Source: Nitrospinota bacterium (lineage in GTDB: Bacteria; Nitrospinota_A; UBA7883; JACRLM01). From it: a stretch of DNA of 64,000 bases. Shown here piece after piece: positions 20,119-29,118 of this stretch. The notes beneath the pieces are model-generated. The model ran no database searches and was not told where the DNA came from. It saw nothing but the letters and a program-made list of their open reading frames with translations. The DNA is taken from assembly GCA_016208975.1 (NCBI GenBank), contig JACQXA010000004.1, positions 869,015 through 933,014 of the forward strand. Reading direction: 5' to 3'. Positions within the stretch are counted from its first letter, which is position 1; each line of letters begins with the position of its first letter. A program made the position numbers and the translations under genes.

Positions 20119-20727
20119 TTAAACCTGCTGGTCCGGAACGGCCGCGGCAGGGCTTTGGGCGGAATATTTTTTCTTCCGGACGAAAAGGGAGATTATCCAG
20201 ATCACCAGCCCCAGAACGCCAACACCTATCAGCGCCAGCATCTGGTAATGCTTGATGTCGCCGATGACGCTCTCCACCATCACCCCGAAAAGATAGCCCG
20301 CCATGCTTATGGTGATGGCCCAGATAATGGCGCCGATTATATTGAGCGTTACGAACAGCGACGTCTTCACGTCGCTCATTCCAAGGGCGAACGGGGTGAC
20401 GTTCCGCAAACCGTACCAGAACCGGAAGAAAAGTATTATCCATGAATGCCAGCGTTCGAACCGTTTCTGGACACGGTCCATCCGCGCCTTCCAGGTAGGC
20501 CAGCGCCCAATATATTTCTTGCCCCAGAACCTGCCGATGAAGAAATAAAGCTGGTCGCCTGCGGTGGAGCCCGCGAAAGCGCACAAAATTACGAGGGTAA
20601 CATCGAGGTATCCCAGGTGGGCCGCTATGCCACCCAGCACAAGGATCGTTTCGCCTTCCAGGAATGTGCCGACAAGTATGGCCAGGTAACCATAATTCTC
20701 GACCAGATACTGCAGATTCTCTATCAA
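20119..20727 (-). CDS. DedA/SNARE-associated family membrane protein
   Basis: 202 residues, four to five membrane segments with re-entrant loops. DedA proteins are linked to undecaprenyl-phosphate or phospholipid flipping and proton-motive-force homeostasis. Family marks are the acidic VGTFLEGETILVLGG near residue 20, the GSTAGDQLYFFIGRFWG loop and the basic FFRFWYGLRNVTPFALG motif. It stands alone between the ATPase operon and the FG-GAP pair. Confidence 0.9.
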   Translation of the reverse strand: MIENLQYLVENYGYLAILVGTFLEGETILVLGGIAAHLGYLDVTLVILCAFAGSTAGDQLYFFIGRFWGKKYIGRWPTWKARMDRVQKRFERWHSWIILFFRFWYGLRNVTPFALGMSDVKTSLFVTLNIIGAIIWAITISMAGYLFGVMVESVIGDIKHYQMLALIGVGVLGLVIWIISLFVRKKKYSAQSPAAAVPDQQV

Positions 20728-20843
20728 TTCCCGGCAACCCTCAACAGCTTATGAAATGAATCCGAACATGATAATTGATATGGCTCCCGCGGACAACCCG
20801 CCGCAAGCTTTCGCCACTATTCCTAACCTAAAAGAAAAAACCG

Positions 20844-22613
20844 TTACTCCACCGGCAATGCCAGTTCAGACATGTCAGAGATGGAGCCCGGCATAACCCT
20901 CACATAGCCCATGGCTGAAGGCGTAGCGCCGTCTTTGGACATGTCCACAAGGTCGCTCACCCAACCATCGCCTAAAATCATCCTGTCCTGGGTCTGGTAA
21001 CCCTTTTGATTGATGGTTACAAACCTGACGGAGCCTTTCTCCAGCCTGGCGGCGGAAAACACGCCACCCGCCTTGTATTCCGCGCCCGCCACAGCCAGGG
21101 TGAGCCCGGCGTCTTTATCCATCACCGGCAAAACCTTCGGCGGAGCGGGCATGGAAAACTCCCGCCCGGCGGAAAGGTCCCGGGCGGTCAACCCGAACCC
21201 GGCGCCGCGCCACACCACTTCCCCGCTCTGGTTTACAATAACGAGAATCCCCCTGCCCGACAACCCCACGTATTCAAAAAACCCGTCTTTGTCTATGTCC
21301 AGCCGGTTGAGGCCTATGAGCGCCTCCTTCCCGTGGATGACCAGCGCGGGGATGAAACTTGGCTCGTCGCCGGAGCGGCTCACTATGAAAACCTCCGGCC
21401 CGGGAACCGGGACTTTCTCCATGCCTTTCTGGGCCAGTAAAACCCCGTCGGAAGCGGTGGAGAAGAAGTATGGGTGCCGGCCATCCCCCAGGGCGTAGCT
21501 TGCGCCTTGCCTCCGGATGAGAAGGGATTCCACCCCCTCCGAAGCCAATGCGTTCACAAACAGCTCCCGTTGTCCGTCGCCATCGAAATCATAAGCGGCG
21601 CAACTGATGAACCGCAGGCCTTGCGGCGCCCGGGTCTCCCAAAGGGTTTTCAGCTTGTCACCTTCCGGCCGCGCAATCCTCACCATGTCTCTGAAGGTGA
21701 GCGCCACTACCGGGCCCTCGGGGCTCACCACCGCCACAGACAGAAGCGCCCCTTCAACTTGATACTTTTTCCATCGCGCCCGGTCCCGGATGTCCATAAC
21801 CTTCGTCTCCGGCGCCTGTTCGGCGACGGGTTCGGCGGCGCTTCTGGCTTTTAAGAATCCTGTTTTGGCCTGGGCCGTGGTGATGGATTCGCCAGTTTCG
21901 TCCCCCTGTTTTTTCTCCGTGGCCATTGTCATGGGCTTAACGTCTTGCAACATGGCTTCGGGCTGGAATAAAAACTCGCCTCCGGCTCCATACAAAGTCA
22001 CTTTAACCTTGCTCCGGCCGTTAACGGGCTCTTCCCGCAATACGGCCACAAGTTCCGCGCCGGTGGCGGCCACGGCATTCACGGCCATCAGGTCTTTCGC
22101 CCACATGTCCCCGGCGGCCTGAATGGATGACAGCCTGTCCGAAATTACGCTGGGGGCCACATCGAACACCCCCTCATCCCGGAGGGCTTCTTCTATCAGC
22201 GGCAAAATTCCGCTCCCGTCATTGTTGAAGCTCCCCAGCGCCAGAAGCCGGGCCGGGGTTTTCAAACCGGCCACTATCTTGGCGGAGCCGGTGTTTTTAG
22301 CGGAGCCGAGTACCTGGCAAATGGCATGGCTTTCAGTAATCGAAACTATTTTTACGATGGCAATCCGCGCCCCGGAAGCGTCTAAAGCCTGGCCTATGGT
22401 GTTTTCCGAAAACGCGCCCGAAACCGGCAGGGTTATATATAAACGGGAGCCATCCGCTTTTATCACATAGCTCCGGAACGGGGATATGGCCCCAGCCAGT
22501 TTTCCGGCCAGGATACGGGCGGCTTGCGGCGGCTCATAAGCCATGGCCGTGGAACAGGCCAATGCCAGGGCCAGAATAAAAACGACGGTGGCCCTGTCCA
22601 TCCAAACGGCCAT
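20844..22613 (-). CDS. secreted FG-GAP/VCBS-type repeat protein
   Basis: 589 residues with a signal peptide (cleavage probably after STAMA, about residue 25). The N-terminal 230 residues are mixed alpha/beta without a recognised domain. The C-terminal half carries Ca2+-loop-like repeats (YDFDGDGQRELFVN and LDIDKDGFFEYVG) of FG-GAP/beta-propeller type. It follows a related gene by four bases and shares its layout, so the two look like diverged duplicates expected to work together in the envelope or outside the cell. No specific function can be assigned. Confidence 0.75.
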   Translation of the reverse strand: MAVWMDRATVVFILALALACSTAMAYEPPQAARILAGKLAGAISPFRSYVIKADGSRLYITLPVSGAFSENTIGQALDASGARIAIVKIVSITESHAICQVLGSAKNTGSAKIVAGLKTPARLLALGSFNNDGSGILPLIEEALRDEGVFDVAPSVISDRLSSIQAAGDMWAKDLMAVNAVAATGAELVAVLREEPVNGRSKVKVTLYGAGGEFLFQPEAMLQDVKPMTMATEKKQGDETGESITTAQAKTGFLKARSAAEPVAEQAPETKVMDIRDRARWKKYQVEGALLSVAVVSPEGPVVALTFRDMVRIARPEGDKLKTLWETRAPQGLRFISCAAYDFDGDGQRELFVNALASEGVESLLIRRQGASYALGDGRHPYFFSTASDGVLLAQKGMEKVPVPGPEVFIVSRSGDEPSFIPALVIHGKEALIGLNRLDIDKDGFFEYVGLSGRGILVIVNQSGEVVWRGAGFGLTARDLSAGREFSMPAPPKVLPVMDKDAGLTLAVAGAEYKAGGVFSAARLEKGSVRFVTINQKGYQTQDRMILGDGWVSDLVDMSKDGATPSAMGYVRVMPGSISDMSELALPVE

Positions 22614-22617
22614 CAGA

Positions 22618-24468
22618 TCATTCCCCCGCTGTATATAGTATTAGTTCCGATTTATCTGGACCCGTCACATGGGTTTCCGTTTTTCCCGCCAGCGTATGGC
22701 CGGGTTTTCCCTGAACCGGAGCCATGGCGAAAATTACCCCGTCGGTGATGGGGGTGGAGAATTTTATCTCATACCCCAACCCGCCGTTCACAAGATAATG
22801 GACCCTGGATTTGCCGTAAACCGGCGCCGCGGTAATGTAGTATAGCGAATGAACGTTCTGCGCCGCTATTATCACCGCGAATTCCCCGGACATTCCGGCG
22901 GGGGCAACCTGCGGCTGAATCTCGAAATATTGGGGCAGTTCCCCGGCGTCGGGCAGTTTGATGGCCATTTCAGACCCGCCGAACTGGCCCGGAACCTTCA
23001 CCCAGCTATTGAGCGCGCTGGAGAAGTAGGCGAAGTTCTTCCCGCCGTCAAACCCGGCCATGTCAATGGCCCCGTCACCGTCCATGTCGGAAAACGCCAG
23101 CCCGGAAAGATTGGCGCCGCCGGGCAGGTTGGCGAAGGGTTTTTCAATAAAACCCGCGCCACTCCGGGTAAGAAGTAATATCTTGTCCTCCAGTCCAAGA
23201 TCCGCCCGTTGGCGCTGGCCGTACAGTCTGCCGTCGGACCCAGCGTAGAACAGCATGTTCCGCGTTTCAATGGTGGGAGCATAAACTCCACCCTTCTTCT
23301 CCATAACGAAAGAGCGCGCGGCGCCGTCGGCCAAGGCGTTAACGTAAATCTCCGGAACCCCATCGCCGTCATGGTCCCCCACGGCAAAACCCGTGATCAT
23401 CAACCGCCGTCCGGCTTCATGTTCCCAAGCCTTCTCCAGCGTCCCGGCGCTTGTCATGTGGAGCAGGATTACTTTGTTATCCAGCCCCGCCAGCGTGTCC
23501 GTTACCCCGTCCGCGTCTATATCCCCGCCCCACAGGGCCGTTAGCTTCCCGTCCAGCCTGGCCAGGGTTACGCTTTTAAACCCAGTTCCGGTGGAAACTT
23601 CTTTCGGGGCGGGTTTTATTTCCGGCGCGGTGGGGGCCGGGATGATAACCGGCGCGGCCACAGGTTTTTTAGTTTCCCGCGTCTCCACTGCTTGCGAGGC
23701 CTCCTGCCCTGCCATACCTGCGTAACGCTCCAGCGCTTCGCCGCTGTCCAGGCTGTAGAGAACTATGTCCACAAGCTCCCTGCCTTTTTCCGTTTTAACG
23801 GATATGGCAAGCGCGTACCGGGCTCCTAAAGTTGCGGCGGCGGCAGACCGGTTGGCGCCGTCTTTGAGCCACTGGGCCGCGTCTGCTATGCCCCGGTCGA
23901 AAATCAGCCGTTCCACCGCCATGGGTGGGGCCACGGCCAGCCCGCGCCAGTTGGATAGCTCGTTGATGGCCGATGACCTGAGCGCGGCCTGCTCCGGATA
24001 ACCGGGCGGGATGAAAAACATAACGGCCACCACGGTTGGCGCCTGGGGAACGCCTATATAGTCGCCTGGTTTTATCTTTTCCTTGCCGGAAACTATGGCG
24101 CATTTGATTATCTTGCCGTCGTCGGACAGGGTTTTGACATCCCCCACCGGCTCGGTTATGGTTCCAAGCTTCTCCCTTGTTACGGGATGGAAGAGCTGTT
24201 CTTTATCCCGGACGATCGAAAACCGCATCCCGGCGGGAACGGCCTGCCCCGGTGATGTTTTTGCGATAAAAACTTCTCCGCCCTTCACGCTTATTACGGA
24301 GCCCGAGGGTGTTTGCAGACGCGGCCGCATCTGGGCCAATCCCTCCATAAGGGCGCTTCCTCCCGGCGTGGCGTTTGCGGCGGCGGGGTATGGGCCGGCC
24401 ACGGCCACAACCAGCGCGGCCGAAAGGGACATTAAGAGGATTTTTTCCAGTGCGATCATTTTTATCAC
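22618..24468 (-). CDS. secreted FG-GAP/VCBS-type repeat protein
   Basis: 616 residues with a signal peptide (cleavage near residue 32). Residues 45-140 resemble the small beta domain (GSVISVKGGEVFI then HPVTREKLGTI) found in FlgT-like and other envelope proteins. A Pro/Lys-rich linker (about 270-300) leads to FG-GAP-like loops GGDIDADGVTD, GDHDGDGVPEIYVN and SDMDGDGAIDMAGFDG, probable Ca2+ sites of a propeller. It is the upstream gene of a two-gene unit with its paralogue. The start has no strong ribosome-binding site; an internal ATG at residue 4 is also possible. Confidence 0.75.
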   Translation of the reverse strand: MIKMIALEKILLMSLSAALVVAVAGPYPAAANATPGGSALMEGLAQMRPRLQTPSGSVISVKGGEVFIAKTSPGQAVPAGMRFSIVRDKEQLFHPVTREKLGTITEPVGDVKTLSDDGKIIKCAIVSGKEKIKPGDYIGVPQAPTVVAVMFFIPPGYPEQAALRSSAINELSNWRGLAVAPPMAVERLIFDRGIADAAQWLKDGANRSAAAATLGARYALAISVKTEKGRELVDIVLYSLDSGEALERYAGMAGQEASQAVETRETKKPVAAPVIIPAPTAPEIKPAPKEVSTGTGFKSVTLARLDGKLTALWGGDIDADGVTDTLAGLDNKVILLHMTSAGTLEKAWEHEAGRRLMITGFAVGDHDGDGVPEIYVNALADGAARSFVMEKKGGVYAPTIETRNMLFYAGSDGRLYGQRQRADLGLEDKILLLTRSGAGFIEKPFANLPGGANLSGLAFSDMDGDGAIDMAGFDGGKNFAYFSSALNSWVKVPGQFGGSEMAIKLPDAGELPQYFEIQPQVAPAGMSGEFAVIIAAQNVHSLYYITAAPVYGKSRVHYLVNGGLGYEIKFSTPITDGVIFAMAPVQGKPGHTLAGKTETHVTGPDKSELILYTAGE

Positions 24469-24522
24469 GGCGCTGATTTGAAAATGACTTTAACTATAAC
24501 ATATGGAAGGTTAGCGAATCGT

Positions 24523-24564
24523 TAAAAGAAAAGGGGCCCGGCCATTACAGCCGAACCCCTTTTT
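24523..24564 (-). terminator. Rho-independent terminator after the porin gene
   Basis: On the minus strand GGGGTTCGGC pairs with GGCCGGGCCCC around a short loop (24533-24559) and is followed by TTTTCTTTT. A shorter T run on the plus side means it may work in both directions. It ends the porin transcript. Confidence 0.8.
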
Positions 24565-24606
24565 ATCCTGCCAGGGAACCTTTTTACGAGCCCCCGTTCA
24601 ATCAGC

Positions 24607-25785
24607 TTAGTAGTACAGGACGGTCCTGAAAGCCAGCCGGGTGGGATCGTCGCTGGTGCCGTCCAGGTCCTGCTTCTCATACTCCAGGGTGAACACGAAA
24701 GCGTCCACATGCAGGCGAACGCCGAGGTCGTAACCGGTGTTCTTCTTCTCGCTGGCGCCTTTGCTCTTGATCTCGTCCCAGCCCTGGTAGCGGCCGATGA
24801 GTTCGAGGGTGTTCGGAACCAGGAAGTAGCCGAGGCGGGCATAGTAACCCTTCACCTCGTAACCGCCGGCCAGGGTGTCCTTGTCGGCCCCTTTCAAGGC
24901 GGCGTACTCACCGTCGATCCACAGGCCCAGGTCTTTCACGTCCAGCTTGGCGCCCACGGAGTACATGGAGCGGTCCAGATCCACCACCACTTTGGAAGAG
25001 GAGGAGGAAACGGCGCCGGTGGTAAGGTCGGCGGTGGAGGAGGTCACGTTAACAACGGCGTTCTCATGCTTGTTGATACCGTAACCGGCGTTGATGCGGA
25101 GGCCTTCCACCGGGGTCAGGATCAATGCCGCAGTGTAAGCCGCGTCCATGGTGCCGTTGGCCCAAATGGCTTTGGAGCCGGAGATGGAGCCGCCCACGTC
25201 GCCGTTGTTGCCGTAACCGTTGGTGGCGGTGATGCGCAAGTCAGCCATGCCGCCGAGCTTCTTGAACACCAACTCCACGCCGCGGTCGCGGGTGTTGTTG
25301 CCGGAGTCGGCCAGGAAGCTGGTCATCTGCTTTTTACCGGCCTGGTAAACATCGAGGTTCTCGATCTTGCCGCCGGAGGTTATACCCACTTCGTAGGTGC
25401 CGTAGGGGCGCATCTGGCCGATGTTGATGTCGAGAACGTCGCCGAGCGGGCGGAGGGTTATCCAGCCTTCAACGAAAGCGACCGAGCTGTTGGAGCCGGA
25501 GCCGTCGAACAGCACGTTATAGCCCAACACTTTGTCGGCCAGGTCGCCCTTGGCGCCAAGGCGCATCTGTTTAATCTGGAAACCGAAGGACTTGTCTTTC
25601 CCCTTCTCCCCGGAAGAGTCGGTGGCGGTGTTGAAAGCGCTCTCATCGAGAATGCCCCACACTGTGGCGTAACCGCCCACTGAATTGTTGTCGTTCACCT
25701 TGAAGGCGTAGGCGCCATTCGTGGTGAGGGTGATGGCCGCCATCATGGCGAAAGCCATCAATGCGAATCTCCTCATCGCGCTCAT
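24607..25785 (-). CDS. outer-membrane porin, OprO/OprP-like
   Basis: About 392 residues: signal peptide (cleavage after NGAYA), then alternating beta-strand character throughout and a C-terminal aromatic end (VLYY) typical of barrel insertion signals. MTSFLADSGNNTRDRGVE and NGYGNNGDVGG are characteristic of the phosphate/polyphosphate-selective porin family. The substrate here is not proven. I start it at the ATG at 25785, which sits behind AGAGGT at the right distance; an upstream in-frame start at 25833 lacks a ribosome-binding site. It is a single-gene unit with its own terminator. Confidence 0.88.
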   Translation of the reverse strand: MSAMRRFALMAFAMMAAITLTTNGAYAFKVNDNNSVGGYATVWGILDESAFNTATDSSGEKGKDKSFGFQIKQMRLGAKGDLADKVLGYNVLFDGSGSNSSVAFVEGWITLRPLGDVLDINIGQMRPYGTYEVGITSGGKIENLDVYQAGKKQMTSFLADSGNNTRDRGVELVFKKLGGMADLRITATNGYGNNGDVGGSISGSKAIWANGTMDAAYTAALILTPVEGLRINAGYGINKHENAVVNVTSSTADLTTGAVSSSSSKVVVDLDRSMYSVGAKLDVKDLGLWIDGEYAALKGADKDTLAGGYEVKGYYARLGYFLVPNTLELIGRYQGWDEIKSKGASEKKNTGYDLGVRLHVDAFVFTLEYEKQDLDGTSDDPTRLAFRTVLYY

Positions 25786-25830
25786 TTTCTTAAGACCTCT
25801 TAGAATGTTAAAAGGAAAATATAAGACGCT

Positions 25831-25864
25831 CACGGCGCAGGTTCGCCTCTTAACCTGCTCCGTG
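25831..25864 (-). promoter_or_regulatory. stem-loop upstream of the porin gene
   Basis: In the 301-base gap between the porin and the EI24 gene, CACGGcGCAGGTT (25831-25843) pairs with AACCTGCtCCGTG (25852-25864): 12 of 13 bases around an eight-base loop, 46-79 bases ahead of the porin ATG. It could be a leader structure or an operator. The rest of this gap is AT-rich and shows nothing else I can name. Confidence 0.4.
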
Positions 25865-26086
25865 GGGTGTATTATTTTTTCAAAGCGAGGGGCAAGTCAA
25901 GCCGTTTTTGGGCCTTAACATAAATCTAACATTTGGATTTATAAAAGGTTATGGGTGGATAACGATATATGAATATATTTCAGGATGATAAATAACAGCG
26001 TCTTCCGGCCAAACGTAAAGCGCCCTGAGCCAAGGCATATTGCGTGATAAAATCCAGTTTTCGTAACTGGCGGTAAAGGCAAGAGA

Positions 26087-26815
26087 ATGGGCGGATTCAC
26101 ATATCTGTTTCGCGGGCTGAAAATGATATTGGGTGACCGGCGCCTGTTAAAACTGGCCGCCATGCCCCTGCTGGTGAACATCGCGGTGTTCGCGCTGTTC
26201 TTCCTGTCATTTAATTTCTTCGCATTCCACATTTCGTCATATGTGTTCACCCAGTCTTCGCAGGAGTGGTACTGGGCGCTCCTCTCCATGGTAACGGGGG
26301 CGGCGCTGTTTGTGATATCCATTCTTGCGGTTATATTCACATTCACGGCCGTGGGGCTCATAATCGCGTCGCCGTTCAACGACGCGCTCTCCCGCGCCGT
26401 TGAGGAAAAGCTTACCGGCGGGGCTATCGAGCGCAAGATGCCCATATGGGCTCTGGCGAAACTTGTCATGGCCAACGAGTCCCGGAAAATGGCCCTTCTT
26501 CTGGCCATACAGGCGCTACTGTTCCTCATGAACCTTGTTCCCGGCATTGGCAATATGGCTTTCGTGGCCGCCAGCGGCTTTTTCGTGGCTTTCGCCATGG
26601 CCTATGAGTTTGCCGGTTACACCCTGGACCGGCGCGGGTACACGTTCGCGGAGAAACGAATGTTCATCCTGTCCCGGCCATGGACATGCCTGGGCTTTGG
26701 CCTTGCCGTGGCGGGAGCGCTTCTGATACCTTTTATTAACCTTGCGTTCATGCCTGTGGCCGTGGCCGGTGGCTCCATCCTGGCTGTGGAGAACGACCCG
26801 GCCCTGCGTGGCTGA
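26087..26815 (+). CDS. EI24/CysZ-family membrane protein
   Basis: 242 residues with about five to six membrane helices. Family marks are an N-terminal FRGLKMIL amphipathic segment, the central ASPFNDALSRAVEEKLTG motif, and a last pair of helices. In Escherichia the homologue CysZ is linked to sulfate uptake; distant members are unassigned, so sulfate transport is only a possibility. It is followed after 30 bases by the fusion protein gene, probably in one transcript. Confidence 0.8.
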   Translation: MGGFTYLFRGLKMILGDRRLLKLAAMPLLVNIAVFALFFLSFNFFAFHISSYVFTQSSQEWYWALLSMVTGAALFVISILAVIFTFTAVGLIIASPFNDALSRAVEEKLTGGAIERKMPIWALAKLVMANESRKMALLLAIQALLFLMNLVPGIGNMAFVAASGFFVAFAMAYEFAGYTLDRRGYTFAEKRMFILSRPWTCLGFGLAVAGALLIPFINLAFMPVAVAGGSILAVENDPALRG

Positions 26816-26845
26816 ACCAGGCTTTTCCTTCTGGAGTTTCAAGGA

Positions 26846-27802
26846 ATGGACGTTTCCTTCGATAAAGAGATAATCCGCTTTTATCTTTCGTTTAACGACC
26901 CGGCAAGCTTCATCCTTGCCCCCATGGTGAAAAACCTCTCCCACGCCTATAAAGTGGATGTGGAATACATCCCCGTAACCACTTTTGACCGCACGGGGCT
27001 TTTTTCCATAAACGAGGCAGAGCGCAGGTATTACATCAGAGACATAGGGCGTTTTTCCAAAAAGGCGGACAGGAAACTAAATTATATAGACCAGCCGCTG
27101 GACTGCCGGAAAGCCTGCCTTGGCCGGTTCTACGCCGATGAAAAGATGCTGGGGCTTAAATACATCAACCTGGTGATGGCCGCCCGGTGGCTGGGCGCCA
27201 AAGACATTTCAAATACCGGGGCGATCGCCGAGTCGGTCAAGTTCATCGAACTGGGCGGAACCGGGCTTGCCATGGCGCTGGAGACTTCATTGTACGAAAC
27301 AGCCCAGGCCGAGGCGGAGGCCGGGGCCGTTAAGGACGGCGTAATTGGCGTTCCGTTCATGGTTTTCCGGGGCGAGGGTTTTTTTGGGGCGGACAGGCTC
27401 CCTTACCTTGAAGACGTTATAAAGTCCGACCCGTCTCTTATAGTCCATCATGACGCAAGCTACTCGGTAATAAGCCCCGGTGAAATGGCCGAAAAGGTGA
27501 AAAACAACGAGCCCCTTTTGGCGCTGGATGTACGTATTCCCAAAGATTTCGGGCAGGGGCATATTCCGGGGGCCAACTGCCTTCCCGCCAAGATCGTTTA
27601 CCGCAACATGAACAGGCTGGACCGCGACTGGACCATCATAGTGGTGGACGAAGGTGGCGTGGAGGCCAGCGAAGTGGCTTTCGCCCTGGCGGGCGCGGGT
27701 TTTGGCAAAGTGGCCGTGTTGTCCGGGGGCATGAAACTGTGGAACGGGGCCGTGGAAACCGGCCTGGACAAATGGCAGGACAAGTTAAAAACCGTAAAAT
27801 GA
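26846..27802 (+). CDS. HCCA-isomerase-like thioredoxin fold fused to degenerate rhodanese
   Basis: 318 residues. Residues 5-200 match the DsbA-like/HCCA-isomerase/kappa-GST fold, with the N-terminal IRFYLSFNDPASF motif and the C-terminal GVPFMVFRGEGFFGADRLPYLEDV. The usual catalytic Ser or Cys before the cis-proline-like SP is Asp (D18). Residues 205-315 are a rhodanese domain (ALDVRIPKDFGQGHIPGAN and LSGGMKLW), but the active-site loop reads VVDEGGVEAS without the catalytic cysteine. Both domains may therefore bind rather than catalyse. The stop overlaps the next gene (ATGA). The function is unknown. Confidence 0.75.
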   Translation: MDVSFDKEIIRFYLSFNDPASFILAPMVKNLSHAYKVDVEYIPVTTFDRTGLFSINEAERRYYIRDIGRFSKKADRKLNYIDQPLDCRKACLGRFYADEKMLGLKYINLVMAARWLGAKDISNTGAIAESVKFIELGGTGLAMALETSLYETAQAEAEAGAVKDGVIGVPFMVFRGEGFFGADRLPYLEDVIKSDPSLIVHHDASYSVISPGEMAEKVKNNEPLLALDVRIPKDFGQGHIPGANCLPAKIVYRNMNRLDRDWTIIVVDEGGVEASEVAFALAGAGFGKVAVLSGGMKLWNGAVETGLDKWQDKLKTVK

Positions 27803-28728
27803 CGCTAAAACCCGTTTCGATGTTGACCGTGATGGCCCTATCGGCCATAACCATTGCCGGTCCGGCCCGGGCCCAGATATACAAATGGAATGAAGAAGGC
27901 GGCTCCGTAAGCTTTTCGGACGATGCGAGGAACATTCCCGTAAAATCCAGAAAAGACGCCCAGATAATCGCCACCCCCGATCAAAATAAAAAGAGCGAAG
28001 AAGCCGAGCCGCAGGATAAAGGCGGCTCCGGATTAGCTCCCCAGGCTGTGGCCCAACCCGCCGGGATGCGCTCGGATAAGGTGATCAACGTTCCGTTGAA
28101 GTCCCACGGGTTCAGTTATCTGGTGGATACGGAGGTGAACCGGGGAACGCGCGCCAGCTTTCTTGTGGATACCGGCGCCAGCTTCGTAATAATCTCCCCC
28201 GAACTGGCCAAGAAGATAGGTGTATCCAATATGGACAACCTGCCTAAAATGCCGGTTACCACCGCCGGTGGCGTCTCGTGGATATACCTTATCGAAATCG
28301 AGAGCCTCAAGGTTGGGGAGGCGGAAGCGGTACACGTTGAAGCTGGCGTATCCAGCAGTATTGGCGAGGGGTTTGACGGACTTTTGGGCATGAGTTTCCT
28401 CAACGAATTCATCCACCAGATAGACGGCCCCGGCTCCAAAATGCTTTTAAAATCCGCCAGGGGGGCCGGGCAATCGTTCGGCGGGCACGACAAGGGCTGG
28501 TGGCGGACAAAATATACCCATTACTCCGAAAGCATCCGCCGGTTCACCGCATACCGGGAAAGCCTTGTCACCGGCGCGCCTCTTGACGATCCCGAAATCA
28601 AAAAGGTGAAAGGCTTTACCGAGAAGGATGTGAAGAAGATTATCGACTACTACACGGGGTTGTTAAACTCGCTGGACCGCCGCGCCTCCGCCGCTGGAGT
28701 GCCCAGCGACTGGCGGGTGTATCCGTAA
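27799..28728 (+). CDS. periplasmic DUF4124/retropepsin-like aspartic protease
   Basis: About 309 residues. A signal peptide ends near PARAQ. A DUF4124-type domain follows (IYKWNEEGGSVSFSDDARNIP), then a charged linker. The retropepsin-like domain (about 110-225) has the single catalytic aspartate motif FLVDTGASFVIIS and GLLGMSFL, so it would act as a dimer. The C-terminal 80 residues are helical. The ATG at 27799 overlaps the previous stop, which points to cotranslation with the fusion protein. The substrate is unknown. Confidence 0.82.
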   Translation: MTLKPVSMLTVMALSAITIAGPARAQIYKWNEEGGSVSFSDDARNIPVKSRKDAQIIATPDQNKKSEEAEPQDKGGSGLAPQAVAQPAGMRSDKVINVPLKSHGFSYLVDTEVNRGTRASFLVDTGASFVIISPELAKKIGVSNMDNLPKMPVTTAGGVSWIYLIEIESLKVGEAEAVHVEAGVSSSIGEGFDGLLGMSFLNEFIHQIDGPGSKMLLKSARGAGQSFGGHDKGWWRTKYTHYSESIRRFTAYRESLVTGAPLDDPEIKKVKGFTEKDVKKIIDYYTGLLNSLDRRASAAGVPSDWRVYP

Positions 28729-28731
28729 GAT

Positions 28732-29118
28732 TTACTTTTGGTCTAATTGCCCATTAACATGAGCGATAAGCGCGCTGACCTTGCCAATCAATTCTGTCCT
28801 GTCCACCGGCTCTTCGTTGTATATCTCATAGCGGTATTCAACAGCGAAATCCGTGAGATCCGCCAAGTCCTTGAACCTTTCAATACTGGACGCCCCATAT
28901 TTTTCAAGCTGGGCCAGAAGAAGCCTTAAGTCATGCTTTCCCTGGTAAGCCTGGTTATTAAGGCACATCCATGCCTTTAGTGTCTTTTCCACGGCTTGCT
29001 GGGCGTGAAAGCCGAAGATTGAATCCGAAAACATGGAAGGCTCCAGCATATTGGTCATCGCCTGAAAATCCAGCAAGGCCAGCGCTATCAACCGGCGCGC
29101 ATGGTCAATGCCGTTCAT
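28732..29118 (-). CDS. HEPN-domain protein of an MNT/HEPN pair
   Basis: 128 residues, all-alpha HEPN domain (DHARRLIALALLDFQAM, HAQQAVEKTLKAWM, KHDLRLLLAQL, VEYRYEIYNEEP). In many MNT/HEPN modules HEPN is the toxin, an RNase using RX4-6H. That motif is absent here, so catalysis is doubtful. I prefer the ATG at 29118, which has an AAGG ribosome-binding site, over 29157. It overlaps the MNT gene by 14 bases. Confidence 0.82.
   Translation of the reverse strand: MNGIDHARRLIALALLDFQAMTNMLEPSMFSDSIFGFHAQQAVEKTLKAWMCLNNQAYQGKHDLRLLLAQLEKYGASSIERFKDLADLTDFAVEYRYEIYNEEPVDRTELIGKVSALIAHVNGQLDQK

Noticed and set aside
24709-25683. 324-codon frame antisense to the porin gene
   Set aside because: Gly/His/Val-rich translation fully opposite a well-supported porin gene; no start signal.
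25939-26598. 219-codon minus frame across the porin/EI24 gap
   Set aside because: Most of it is opposite the EI24-family membrane protein gene and the product resembles nothing.
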